From positions 33,997-97,996 of the forward strand of contig JAKVBD010000012.1 of the NCBI GenBank assembly GCA_022446985.1: a stretch of DNA of 64,000 nt, written 5' to 3'. The notes under the pieces are model-generated. The model was not told the DNA's origin. It searched no databases and saw nothing but the letters and a program-made list of their open reading frames with translations. Shown piece after piece: positions 8,481 to 17,000 of the stretch. Positions within the stretch are counted from its first letter, which is position 1; every line of letters starts with the position of its first letter. The position numbers were made by a program, and so were the translations under genes. This stretch comes from Lentisphaerales bacterium. Lineage in GTDB: Bacteria; Verrucomicrobiota; Lentisphaeria; Lentisphaerales; Lentisphaeraceae.

Positions 8481-9548
8481 TTAAAAGAATTGTGTAAAGA
8501 ATTGCTTCATAACAGAAAGAAACTTTTTCAGGCCCATAAAGTAAAGAGTCAGGCCCACTGCAGCTCCGGCAGTTAAACCGGAAAGAATAACCATTTTTCT
8601 CAGATTGCTTTTAATTGTCGTATTTCTGACGATAGTTTTATCGATATTTACCGGTTCAACTTTCTTTTTGTTGTTTGCCTCAAGTGTCGTCAGTATTTTT
8701 TTGATTAATGGTTTTCGCTTTTTGCAGAAACCACTGGTTTGCGATAACACTGAGCAAAATTCTTTAGTTGTGGGAAAGCGTTCTTCCGGATTGGCGCAAA
8801 GACACTTTTCTAGAAAATCCATGGTGTCTTGGGGGAGTTCAGCAATGACTCTAACAGATTTTTTCATTCTCGTTTCGACAAGTTCTATGAATTCAAAGTT
8901 ACGCTTCATGCGGTGGGCGTCTTTTCTGGTTAGCATGCGGTACATGATGAGTGCCAGTGAATAAATGTCGGCTCGGCAGTCCGCAGACTTTGAGCCACAG
9001 ATTTGTTCGGGGGCCATGTAGAGTGGTGTTCCCACGGCTGTGCCGGTTTTGGTGAGATTCGTTCCAAGGTCACGGGTAACGCCGTAGTCCATAATTTTTA
9101 CCTGGCCAGTTTTAGTCACCATGATATTATCTGGTTTTAGGTCGCGGTGAATGAAGTTATTGAGATGGAAGCTGCCTAATGCATTGGCTAATTCATAGGT
9201 GATGGCCGTTGATTCTTCGTTTGAGAAAGGGCCCATCTTGTTGATCATATCGTGCAGAGTAACACCAGGGATGTATTCCATGATGATCGTCCAAGCTCCG
9301 TCATGCTTAAAAAGTTCAATCATTTCGACAAAGGCTTTGTTTGACTTCATCTTTTGACCGATGCTGAACTCTTGCTTGAAACGTTCGACAGTTTTGCGTT
9401 CGCGCATGAGATGACGGTGGAGAACTTTGGCAGCAAACTTTTTTTTATTTTTTTCTACAAGATAAACTGTCGCCATGCCGCCACTGCCTAAGGCCCGGCC
9501 GACGATTTGGTAATCACCAATAGCTTTATTCTTGTTGTTTGCTGCCAT
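8481..9548 (-). CDS. Membrane-anchored Ser/Thr protein kinase (PknB-like)
   Basis: 355 residues. The kinase domain spans about 12-275: glycine loop GSGGMATVY, Lys in AAKVL, catalytic loop HRDLKPDN (about 133), DYG in place of DFG (the metal-binding Asp is kept), and MAPEQ. All residues needed for catalysis are present. A single transmembrane helix lies near the C-terminus (about 322-343), leaving almost nothing outside, so this is a membrane-tethered cytoplasmic kinase without a sensor domain of its own. The ATG has a CAGGAG site. It starts 37 bases after the biotin carboxylase stop and is followed by the DUF4175-like gene. Confidence 0.9.
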   Translation of the reverse strand: MAANNKNKAIGDYQIVGRALGSGGMATVYLVEKNKKKFAAKVLHRHLMRERKTVERFKQEFSIGQKMKSNKAFVEMIELFKHDGAWTIIMEYIPGVTLHDMINKMGPFSNEESTAITYELANALGSFHLNNFIHRDLKPDNIMVTKTGQVKIMDYGVTRDLGTNLTKTGTAVGTPLYMAPEQICGSKSADCRADIYSLALIMYRMLTRKDAHRMKRNFEFIELVETRMKKSVRVIAELPQDTMDFLEKCLCANPEERFPTTKEFCSVLSQTSGFCKKRKPLIKKILTTLEANNKKKVEPVNIDKTIVRNTTIKSNLRKMVILSGLTAGAAVGLTLYFMGLKKFLSVMKQFFTQFF

Positions 9549-9585
9549 TTCACTCCTGAAACGGGGACATGGCCCGTAGAATTTT

Positions 9586-11223
9586 TTAGTGGAAATCGTG
9601 GTCGTAGAAGTTATTTACAGCTTCAGCGACAACAGGGTTGTTATAACGGTTTTCTTTGCCGTAGTTCTCATCGAAGAATGGTACGAACTTCTCAAGGAAC
9701 TCTTTACGGATTTCATCCATAGTCTCTGAGTTGTAGTTGCGATCGATGAATTTTGGGTGACTGATCACGAATAACTGGTGAGGTATATTGTGACGGAACT
9801 CATGACCTTCAACGATAAACTCAGAAAGACCTCGGAAGAGAGCTTCTACAGCTTCTTGTCTGTCATGGCCACGACCAACGATCTTCGCAAACATTGGGTC
9901 AAAACTTGTGATAGTATTACCGCTTGTTACGTAACCATAGTGACGGATACGGTCAGTTCTTTCTGGACGCCAGTAACGGTCAATTTTCTTACCGCCAAGT
10001 GGGCCAAAGTTTGGATCGTATGGGTCAAGGTTGGTAATACGCGCTTCAATGGAGTGACCCATTGTAGAGATTTCTTCCTGCTTAAGGATGATTGGTGCAC
10101 CAAAAGCGTGGAGGATTTGAGCTCGCAGTAAGTCAACGCCAGTCGCAGCGTTTGAAACCGGGTGCTCTACCTGAATACGAGTATTCATTTCAAGGAAGTA
10201 AAGTTTTTCAGCTTGTTCGTCGTAGATACATTCTAGTGTAGCTACAGAGTCAAGTTTACACTCACGAGCCAGGTTTGGTGCTGCATCGATCATTTTCTGT
10301 AGCTGTTCAGCAGCAACAGGATCTTGCTCTTTGATACCTTCAGGTGATAGGAATTCTTCGATTTCTTTCTGGTGATTTCTCATGAGAGTACATTCACGAC
10401 CAAAGAAAGTCAGGTCTCTGAACATCTGAATTTCATAGTGACGAGAAACTTCGATATTCAGTTCCATTACGTAGTGTGAAGGCCAACCAAGGCTGGCAGA
10501 AATCTGTTGAACTTTTTCAAACTTATCCGGTAGGTCTTCAGCCCCCTGGAAGACAATCTGCCCACGGCCACCACCACCGGCAACGGCCTTTAGTCTGAAA
10601 CGACGATCTTTTAATTCCGGATTGGCTTTGATGATTTTTGAGTGAGCTGCCAGAGCATCTTCAAGAGTGCGAATGTCGCCTTCTCCAGGAACAACCTGAA
10701 GACCGGCTCTTACTGCTAAATCTCTTGCTGAGTCTTTAGGCCCCATCATAGATTGTGGAGTATGTCCTGGGCCGATGAAGATATAACCTTCATCTATGCA
10801 GTTTTTGACGAAGTCAGGATCTTCTGAAAGCATACCATAACCAGGGTGAACACCTATTTGGAAGTTGCCTTTGCCAAACATTCTTTCTGCTTCATTGCGG
10901 ATATTATCAAACGCAGTGAAAAGAATTGGAATGTCCATGTAAGGAGTCGTTGCTCTGCCTTGGGCTCTTTCTTCAGCACTGAAATTGTCCGGGCCGATAC
11001 ACATTTTGAATTCAGACTGGTGTACATAACCGTACTGGCGGTCACCAGTTGTGTGGATTGCCCCAGTGAATACAGCAGGGTGCATGTTTTCTTTAGCAGC
11101 TCTTAGCGTGTCATTTGCGATCTCACCACGGTTACAGGAGATAACAAAACATGGTTTATCCATAGGAATCTGACCGGTAATACGAACAGCTTCCCCGTAT
11201 ATTCTTTTAGAGTTTTGCGGCAT
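9586..11223 (-). CDS. Biotin carboxylase (acyl-CoA or pyruvate carboxylase subunit)
   Basis: 545 residues, about 90 longer than a typical AccC. It has the N-terminal biotin carboxylase fold (CNRGEIANDTLRAAKE, HPGYGMLSEDPDF, IGPGHTPQSMMGPK), the ATP-grasp glycine loop AGGGGRGQI, and the active-site segment EMNTRIQVEHPVSN. It would carboxylate a biotin carrier using ATP and bicarbonate. There is no biotinyl (BCCP) domain in the protein and no carboxyltransferase gene nearby, so its partner subunits must be elsewhere. The extra length is at the C-terminus (about 470-545) and at the N-terminus. It is followed by a kinase gene, an unusual neighbour. Confidence 0.85.
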   Translation of the reverse strand: MPQNSKRIYGEAVRITGQIPMDKPCFVISCNRGEIANDTLRAAKENMHPAVFTGAIHTTGDRQYGYVHQSEFKMCIGPDNFSAEERAQGRATTPYMDIPILFTAFDNIRNEAERMFGKGNFQIGVHPGYGMLSEDPDFVKNCIDEGYIFIGPGHTPQSMMGPKDSARDLAVRAGLQVVPGEGDIRTLEDALAAHSKIIKANPELKDRRFRLKAVAGGGGRGQIVFQGAEDLPDKFEKVQQISASLGWPSHYVMELNIEVSRHYEIQMFRDLTFFGRECTLMRNHQKEIEEFLSPEGIKEQDPVAAEQLQKMIDAAPNLARECKLDSVATLECIYDEQAEKLYFLEMNTRIQVEHPVSNAATGVDLLRAQILHAFGAPIILKQEEISTMGHSIEARITNLDPYDPNFGPLGGKKIDRYWRPERTDRIRHYGYVTSGNTITSFDPMFAKIVGRGHDRQEAVEALFRGLSEFIVEGHEFRHNIPHQLFVISHPKFIDRNYNSETMDEIRKEFLEKFVPFFDENYGKENRYNNPVVAEAVNNFYDHDFH

Positions 11224-11418
11224 TCATTGGCCTCTTATATGAAAAGTATTGAACAATTATTGAAGGAGTCGGGCATAACCCTCCACCACTAAATTAAAAA
11301 ATCTGCTATAATAAAACTTATTGTCAGGCGATTTCTACTGTTCGGCTTCATTTTCAATACATTTTGGAGATAGCTGAGCAGAGAACTTTTTTTTATTAGA
11401 AAAATTTGCAGCAGTTTT

Positions 11419-11764
11419 ATGATTTTAGGGATTCAGAATATGCAAATTTCAGCCAATAAAGGAGAAGGGGAGAGCTGGTGGATTTTATAGCCGAGTGCTG
11501 GGCTTTAAAAATTCAACCAGACCTGAAAGCTTAAGTAAGATTCCAGAATTATGGTTAGAAATGTGACAGTTCCAAATCCACATAAGAGAGGAATATAGTG
11601 AAGAGCGTCTACACTCAAGCAATCTCGAGGGGCTATAAAATCGGCGCGAGAAACTCGACTCTATTGGGATTGAGATTATTTCAGGTATAGAAATCCCAGG
11701 TATAACAAGATTCGAGTTTCTTGATCCTTTTGGAAATAGAATTGAGATACTTGAGCTTCAATAA
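11419..11764 (+). pseudogene. Decayed VOC-superfamily (glyoxalase/bleomycin-resistance-like) gene
   Basis: Reading from the ATG at 11419 gives MILGIQNMQISANKGEGE, a typical VOC start. The frame then shifts (near 11475) to RAGGFYSRVLGFKNS, RPESL and PELWLEM. An in-frame TGA interrupts it, QFQIHI follows, then a TAA, and the same frame continues with REKLDSIGIEI, PGITRF and DPFGNRIEILEL to a TAA at 11762. These are the family landmarks in the right order (FYxxVLGF, RPExL, LWxE, QxHI, DPFGNRxE). The first metal-ligand His appears as Asn. With one frameshift, two stops and a shortened middle, it cannot make a normal protein. Confidence 0.75.
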
Positions 11765-11778
11765 CTCAAGTATCTCAA
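11742..11778 (-). terminator. 14-bp perfect hairpin downstream of the kinase-LTD gene
   Basis: TTGAGATACTTGAG (11742-11755) and its exact complement (11765-11778) enclose a 9-base loop. It sits 6 bases beyond the kinase stop codon on the minus strand, but is followed by only a weak T-rich stretch. Its left arm overlaps the last codons of the VOC remnant. Confidence 0.5.
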
Positions 11779-11783
11779 CCGGG

Positions 11784-13406
11784 TTACAGATTATCTTCAG
11801 CGTTGTGGACCAAAGGAGTTCCTTCAACCACATCATCTTTTTTGTAGGAAACCTCATGAATCAATTTCCCCTCGTTATTTTTCAGTGACAATTTATCGCC
11901 GCCATTGTTGAGGTTAATTGATGACTCAGCCAATTCTAGACGAATTGTTTCTCCAGGCTTAAGGGTATGATTGAGTTTGAGTTCGTAATTCTCCTGATCA
12001 GATAAAGTCCAATTAATCAATTGCACTTCAGCATCACCAATGTTGTGTAGTTCAATCCACTCTCTACCGTTATCATAGCCCTGTGGGTCAATCATCATAG
12101 ATTTTATAAAGATTTCAGCTTTAGGTTCCTGAAGTGGTTGGAGTATTTCTAAGTCGTTTTCCAGTATTATTTTTTCTGTTATGTCATGAATTACTGGAGT
12201 AGATTCACTTTGAACTTTTTTCTTACTGTCTTTTAACATGGGTAGGGAGTAAAAATAGGAGACAAGAGCAAAGGCAGTAAGGAAGCTTATGGAAAGTAAC
12301 CAGTGTAGTAGGCTAGCTTCGCCTTTTTCTGAGATCTCATTGGAATTTCTGACGGGTAGTTTGGCTTCCATTTGAGAAGGTGCTGGAGTGAAGAGATCCT
12401 GTGATGCAGTATTTGTGTCGACGACAGTTTTCACTTTTTGAAGGTCAGTTTTTAGGCTGTCGTAATCGGCATACCTGTCTTCTGGAGATTTCTGCAGCAT
12501 TTTTAAAATTATACTACTAATTTCTCTTGGAAGTTCGGGCGCTAATTTGGCTGGATCTGCAGCGGGTTCATCGACGTGCATCTGACAGATTTCCTGAGCT
12601 GTTCTGGCTTTGTACACATAATGCCCGGTTACCATATGGTAGAAGACGGCTCCGAGGCTGTAGATATCGCTGCGAAAATCCTGCTTGGTATCTAAAAGTT
12701 GCTCAGGTGAAATGTAGTGAGGACTGCCTTTGATGGTGTCCGAATCTTCTGGCTGAATGGCATATTCTGGAAGGGCAAGACCAAGGTCTGTGAGCTTAAC
12801 CTCGCCTTCGTGTGTGATCATTATGTTATCCGGTTTTATATCCCTGTGTACCAGTCTTTCCTTATTCCAGGCATAATTCAGGGCCGCTACGACCTGTAAG
12901 ATGATATCTACTGATTTTCTTGGACTCATTCGCCACTTTTCATGTAGGATTTCTTTTAGGGATTTACCGTCTACATATTCCATGGCGTAGTAGTAGATAT
13001 GATCTTCCTCACCGATTGCATAGCACTGAGTGATATTTGGATGATTGAGCTTTCCAGCTAAACGACCTTCCTGCATAAGTTCATGGAGGTAGGTTTCCTC
13101 GGAAAGGATGCGATCATGAAGAATCTTGACCGCGCAGTATCTGTCAAGTGACATATGGTAAGCCAAAAAGACTGTGCCACAACCGCCAGAGCCTATCTCG
13201 TTTTGTAAAACAAAGTCTGCGATGACTACAGAAGGAGCAAAGCGAGATTTAGGAACTATGTGGTACTCTCCACAAGAGTGACACTGGACAGGTTTACCGC
13301 CATCCTCTGGTTGAGCAGAGATGACTGCTTTGCAGTGGTGGCAATAAACCTTAAGTAACTGCAGGTCTATATGATAATCTGTATCAAATGAGCCCATTTT
13401 AATCAT
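11784..13406 (-). CDS. Ser/Thr kinase with N-terminal zinc ribbon and C-terminal lamin-tail domain
   Basis: 540 residues. A zinc ribbon (Cys22, 25, 42, 45) precedes a kinase domain (about 58-325) with GSGGCGTVF, AVKIL, HRDIKPDN (about 186), DLG and ISPEQ, all consistent with activity. One transmembrane helix (about 369-391) leads to an outside part. From about 428 to the end there is a lamin-tail (LTD) fold: REWIELHNIGDAEVQL, NWTLSD, LKPGETIRL, NNGGDKLSL. LTDs are usually on secreted nucleases or surface proteins, so this could be a sensor for an extracytoplasmic ligand. Its ATG shares one base with the stop of the PstS-like gene (TAATG), so the two are coupled. Confidence 0.9.
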   Translation of the reverse strand: MIKMGSFDTDYHIDLQLLKVYCHHCKAVISAQPEDGGKPVQCHSCGEYHIVPKSRFAPSVVIADFVLQNEIGSGGCGTVFLAYHMSLDRYCAVKILHDRILSEETYLHELMQEGRLAGKLNHPNITQCYAIGEEDHIYYYAMEYVDGKSLKEILHEKWRMSPRKSVDIILQVVAALNYAWNKERLVHRDIKPDNIMITHEGEVKLTDLGLALPEYAIQPEDSDTIKGSPHYISPEQLLDTKQDFRSDIYSLGAVFYHMVTGHYVYKARTAQEICQMHVDEPAADPAKLAPELPREISSIILKMLQKSPEDRYADYDSLKTDLQKVKTVVDTNTASQDLFTPAPSQMEAKLPVRNSNEISEKGEASLLHWLLSISFLTAFALVSYFYSLPMLKDSKKKVQSESTPVIHDITEKIILENDLEILQPLQEPKAEIFIKSMMIDPQGYDNGREWIELHNIGDAEVQLINWTLSDQENYELKLNHTLKPGETIRLELAESSINLNNGGDKLSLKNNEGKLIHEVSYKKDDVVEGTPLVHNAEDNL

Positions 13407-14599
13407 TATCTATTCAGCTTCTTCATTTCTTGAGCTGCGATGTAAGCATTAACCGGGAAGTAACCGTCTTTACGAACGATTGCCTGGCCCTGCTGACTGT
13501 AAACATACTTGATGAACTCTTTTTGGAGCTCAGTTGGTTTAGTGCCTGGTTTGATGTTAAGGGTAAGATATAAACTACGAGTCAGTGGGTAGTCACCACT
13601 GAATGCATTGACTTCACTAGGTTTGAAGAATTTACTGGCGATATTTTCCGAAAGAGCCAAGGTTGCTACTTTTGGAGATTTATAAGCCACACCACTGTAA
13701 CCAATGGCAAATTTGTCTTTTGCAACAGAGTTTACAACTTCTTCTGAACCAACAAGGTTTTTGTTTGTAGACTTGTATTTACCTTTAAGTAGAACTTTTT
13801 TCTGAAATAAAGCATATGTTCCAGAAGCTGAGTTACGTGAGTAAACTTTGATTGGAGCTTTAGCCCATTCGCCTTTAAGGCCAAGTTGCCCCCAAGTCGT
13901 GATGTTGGAACCACCACGCTTCATTTCAGCAGAGAAAATAGCGTCCAGCTGCTGAAGAGTAATTCCAGTCTTTACTAGTGGATTTTCAGGGTGAATGAAT
14001 ACAGCAAGACTGTCTACTGCAACACGAACCTGAACTGGTTCATAACCGAATTTACCTTTGAACTTTGCGATCTCTGTAGTCTTCAGTGGGCGACTCATAG
14101 GCCCGATGTTGGATTTATTTTCTAATAGAGCAGGTACTGCAGTAGAAGAACCTTTTCCTTCGTGGCTGAATCTAAGATTCGGGTGGAATGATCTGAATTC
14201 TTTTTCCCACATTAACATCATGCGGTCCATACTGTCAGAACCAATAGAACGAAGTTGTAGGCTTTGTGGTTTTGCAGTGTAGTTCGTAAGGTTGAGGCCC
14301 AATTTTGCAGGTTGAGCTGCTACTGTTTGAACTTTGGCAACCGGAGCAACAGGTATAGGAGGTTGTGCAGGTGCAGCAGGAGATGGTTTCTTGTTGATGA
14401 TCATGTTGACCATCTGCACAGCTTCCTGTTCAGAAATAATGCCATCTTTTTTCATCTGCATGATTTTAGCAATCTTGTCTGTTTCTGAAACTTGATGAGC
14501 TTTGGTCTGCTGCTGTGGCTTATTGTAGTAATGGTGATTCTGGCAGGATGTTAATGCAACTCCTGCAGTTGCTAAGCTTAGCAATAATTTTGTCTTCAT
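13406..14599 (-). CDS. PstS-like phosphate-binding lipoprotein (second PstS paralogue)
   Basis: 397 residues. A lipoprotein signal (ALTSC, Cys at about 19) is followed by a short motif IAKIMQMKKDGIISEQEA, which resembles a SHOCT module, a Pro/Ala-rich linker, and a periplasmic binding domain from about 115. That domain is clearly paralogous to the PstS at 20.5 kb: both have IGSD, EGKGSST, IGPMSR/LGPMSR, NSASGTY and the QKIV/QAIVRKDGY(F/Y)P end. It should bind phosphate outside the inner membrane. It is not next to a permease; its partners are the caspase-like/SUMF1 gene 9 bases upstream and the zinc-ribbon kinase overlapping downstream. A sensing role is therefore as likely as uptake. Confidence 0.85.
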   Translation of the reverse strand: MKTKLLLSLATAGVALTSCQNHHYYNKPQQQTKAHQVSETDKIAKIMQMKKDGIISEQEAVQMVNMIINKKPSPAAPAQPPIPVAPVAKVQTVAAQPAKLGLNLTNYTAKPQSLQLRSIGSDSMDRMMLMWEKEFRSFHPNLRFSHEGKGSSTAVPALLENKSNIGPMSRPLKTTEIAKFKGKFGYEPVQVRVAVDSLAVFIHPENPLVKTGITLQQLDAIFSAEMKRGGSNITTWGQLGLKGEWAKAPIKVYSRNSASGTYALFQKKVLLKGKYKSTNKNLVGSEEVVNSVAKDKFAIGYSGVAYKSPKVATLALSENIASKFFKPSEVNAFSGDYPLTRSLYLTLNIKPGTKPTELQKEFIKYVYSQQGQAIVRKDGYFPVNAYIAAQEMKKLNR

Positions 14600-14608
14600 T
14601 CTATTTCC

Positions 14609-16480
14609 TTATTTTTGAAGTTCGAGCACGATTCTAAAGCCAATACTTTGTGAAGTAACACTTGGGCTGTATTCCCAGCGATTGGCTGAGCGGGCTTTAA
14701 TAGCAGGGTCATCAAATGAACCTCCACGGACTATCTTCATGTCCAACTCATTCTCTGAGGCAAAATCTTCGCTTGGACCTTGAGGGTCTTTTGTTTTTTG
14801 AGCATCATAAGTGAAGCTCCAGTCACTGCACCACTCCCAGACATTTCCGTGCATGTCATGTAGCCCCCATGCGTTAGCTGGCTTTGAGGCGCATTTGTCA
14901 GGGGTGGATAAGTTATTTTCTTTAGTGAGGGCCTGATCAGTGCTTATTGTCCTACCGGTATTGAATGACAATTGGTTGCCGGCTCTACAGGCATACTCCC
15001 ACTCAGCTTCAGTAGGAAGGCGATAAGTTAAGCCTTCTTGTTTTGAAAGCGCCTTGCAGAATTTAACAGCTTCTTCCCATGATACGCGGATTGGGTTATT
15101 GGCTATACGTACAAGAGACTCATCATTGGCATGAACACCTTGTTCTGGTTTGTAGTTCATGCCCATAACCTGACGGAAATGGTCTTCTGTAATCTCACAA
15201 GCGCTCATGTAGAAACTTTTAGAGATTGTTATGTTGCGTTGATTTTCGTCCCACTCTCTGCCTTCTTCACCTTCTGGGCTTCCCATCATGAATTGTCCAG
15301 CTGGTATGTAGACCATGTCAATCATTTTAGAATTTTTAAAATTGTAGCCGGTGTAGCCATACTTCATTCTCATGTCTGGTTTTAAGGTTATTAGGGACTT
15401 AATGATACCTTTATTTACTTGAGAATTTGGAGTCTCAGCAATTGTTGCAGTGAGGTTTGAGACTATATCTGAGTGGACTTTTTTGATGATGTCTGATGAT
15501 TTCAGGTAAAGCTCAGAGGATTTTTTGAAGTCCTTTACAGAGAAAGCATTTTGAGCTGTCTTAAGGTTAGTTTGTAAGGTCTCCCACTGTGGGTGACTAT
15601 AGATTTCCAGAGTTTCACTTTTTAGCTCTTTCGCAAGATTATTGAACTTGTTTTCAACAGCAATAGATTTGCACTTTTGAAAGGAGCTTAAAGTTTGTTT
15701 CCACTTGAAGTAATCTTTTACTGAATTTTCCAATTTCGCAGAGTTTGATATCCTGAATTTGATGACTGCAGCAGTAAAGAGATCTGAAGCATATTTATGT
15801 GCCCCGGCTCTTTTAGCCGCTTCCTGTTCTTCTATACATAGTTCTTTGAGTCGGTTTATTTCATCCGGTCCAATATTAACAACCCTGCCTGAAATTAAGT
15901 AATTATTTTTATACAGATCTTCTAATAGTGGTTGACGCCAGTTGGAAATTGGTGATTGAAATAATTTTATAGCTTGTAATGAATCCTGTTGTATATTGAG
16001 AAGAATGGCAGCGCCGTTATAATTAATAAAGCTTTTTTGAAATGCTTTTTTGATTTTATCTGTAATGGGGGTCGCAGACTGTATGATTAGCATTGCAGGA
16101 TTGGATGCTAAGTCATTGGCTGATAAATAGCTTAGGTTTTTTCCTGGATGACTTTCTGGAAGGGATATATAGAGTCGGTCATTTATGACTTTTATATGTG
16201 AGGAAATATAAATCAGTAATTTTTGCTTTTTTACCTTCAGAGCTTCTTTTGTGTTTTTGAGTGAAGGGAAGTAGCGAGTGCCATCTTTGCTATTGTCCAG
16301 TTTAACTATTGGGAAGTGACCGCCATAGGTAGTGTAAATATTACGTATGAATTCATTTGGTTTTGCAGTTGTAATCTCCGGGTAATGAGCAAATTCGCTA
16401 ATGTCTAGAATGATGGCGTTTTCTGCTTTAATGGAAATGAATGATAGTATCAGGCTAATTGCAAGTATTGCAGCTTTCAA
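14609..16480 (-). CDS. Secreted protein: caspase-like N-terminal region plus SUMF1 domain
   Basis: 623 residues. A signal peptide (about 1-19) is followed by a region (20-190) with the strand pattern of a caspase/peptidase C14 fold, for example KLLIYISSHIKV and DRLYISLPE. The usual His-Gly and Gln-Ala-Cys catalytic residues are not seen, so at best it is an inactive relative; this assignment is tentative. A helical, Lys-rich segment (about 205-365) leads to a SUMF1-type domain (about 390-620): MVYIPAGQFMMGSPEGEEG, RLPTEAEWEYACRAG, GLHDMHGNVWEWC, IVRGGSF and IGFRIVLEL. The FGE cysteine pair is missing. It is probably the first gene of an operon with the PstS-like lipoprotein and the zinc-ribbon kinase. 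Confidence 0.75.
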   Translation of the reverse strand: MKAAILAISLILSFISIKAENAIILDISEFAHYPEITTAKPNEFIRNIYTTYGGHFPIVKLDNSKDGTRYFPSLKNTKEALKVKKQKLLIYISSHIKVINDRLYISLPESHPGKNLSYLSANDLASNPAMLIIQSATPITDKIKKAFQKSFINYNGAAILLNIQQDSLQAIKLFQSPISNWRQPLLEDLYKNNYLISGRVVNIGPDEINRLKELCIEEQEAAKRAGAHKYASDLFTAAVIKFRISNSAKLENSVKDYFKWKQTLSSFQKCKSIAVENKFNNLAKELKSETLEIYSHPQWETLQTNLKTAQNAFSVKDFKKSSELYLKSSDIIKKVHSDIVSNLTATIAETPNSQVNKGIIKSLITLKPDMRMKYGYTGYNFKNSKMIDMVYIPAGQFMMGSPEGEEGREWDENQRNITISKSFYMSACEITEDHFRQVMGMNYKPEQGVHANDESLVRIANNPIRVSWEEAVKFCKALSKQEGLTYRLPTEAEWEYACRAGNQLSFNTGRTISTDQALTKENNLSTPDKCASKPANAWGLHDMHGNVWEWCSDWSFTYDAQKTKDPQGPSEDFASENELDMKIVRGGSFDDPAIKARSANRWEYSPSVTSQSIGFRIVLELQK

Positions 16481-16531
16481 GTCTATGTTTCCTTATCTTT
16501 TTTGCCAATTTAGGAGATATAAGCACATATG

Positions 16532-16603
16532 CCGAATCGAAGTTGGTTAAGCTTGAGTTTAATATTTCCTACAACTATTAAAAAATTATTAACTAGGTTA
16601 ATA
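16532..16603 (-). promoter_or_regulatory. TTAA-box cluster upstream of the SUMF1/PstS-like/kinase operon
   Basis: TTAATA (16559), TTAAAA (16578), TTAACT (16589) and TTAATA (16598) lie on one face of the helix with spacings of 19, 11 and 9 bases. Similar boxes occur before the pst operon. The 10-mer CCGAATCGAA (16532-16541) also occurs before pstS (20352-20361). These may be sites for the PhoB encoded at 27.2 kb, by inference only. Confidence 0.35.
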
Positions 16604-16696
16604 AATGGTTGTATTTGTTGTGAGGTTTATTTTTGGGGAAATTCCGGTTTTTATTTCTGGAGGTGAATCAATTTGCATTATTATGAAGAAAAAAAA

Positions 16697-16725
16697 TTGC
16701 CCAAACAGTAAAACGTAAATATAGT
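16697..16725 (+). promoter_or_regulatory. Sigma-70-type promoter of the small Cys-rich lipoprotein
   Basis: TTGCCC (16697-16702) and TATAGT (16720-16725) are separated by 17 bases, 55 bases ahead of the ATG. The leader then carries AAAGGAAA as the ribosome site. Confidence 0.6.
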
Positions 16726-16779
16726 GGTACGGAATGCCTCGAGAGAGGTACTTAAAATAAACCTATAAAGGAAATAATC

Positions 16780-16926
16780 ATGGCTAAAAGTTTTATTAAA
16801 GCTCTATGTGTAGCAGTTGCTGCTACTGGTGTAGTTCTATCTGCTGGTTGTAGTTCTTGCTGTGGCGATTGCTCTGACAAACCGAAAGAGTGTTCTACTA
16901 AAAAGTGTGATTCTGACAAGAAGTAA
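16780..16926 (+). CDS. Tiny Cys-rich lipoprotein (48 residues)
   Basis: A small gene with a good promoter, ribosome site (AAAGGAAA) and terminator. The protein starts MAKSFIKALCVAVAATG and has a lipobox LSAGC, so it should be cut and lipidated at Cys24. The mature part is only 25 residues and holds six further cysteines after the lipidated one, in patterns SSCCGDC and ECSTKKC. The rest is Lys/Asp/Ser. I recognise no family; metal binding is possible but not shown. It is isolated between the SUMF1 operon and the convergent PP2C gene, and has its own signals, so it is likely a real and well-expressed gene. Confidence 0.75.
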   Translation: MAKSFIKALCVAVAATGVVLSAGCSSCCGDCSDKPKECSTKKCDSDKK

Positions 16927-16951
16927 TAATCAGCTTTTAGTTAGATTGTCA

Positions 16952-16985
16952 TGGGCTGTCATACATATGTGCAGCCCACGTTTTT
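16952..16985 (+). terminator. Rho-independent terminator of the small lipoprotein gene
   Basis: TGGGCTG (16952-16958) pairs with CAGCCCA (16972-16978), with a further CATA/TATG pairing inside the loop, and is followed by ACGTTTTT. It lies between two convergent genes. Confidence 0.75.
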
Positions 16986-17000
16986 AGTTATATAAGTTAA

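Noticed and set aside
14609..16480. Active caspase/metacaspase protease
   Set aside because: The strand pattern is suggestive, but no His-Gly and no catalytic Cys could be found, so only an inactive or distant fold is possible.
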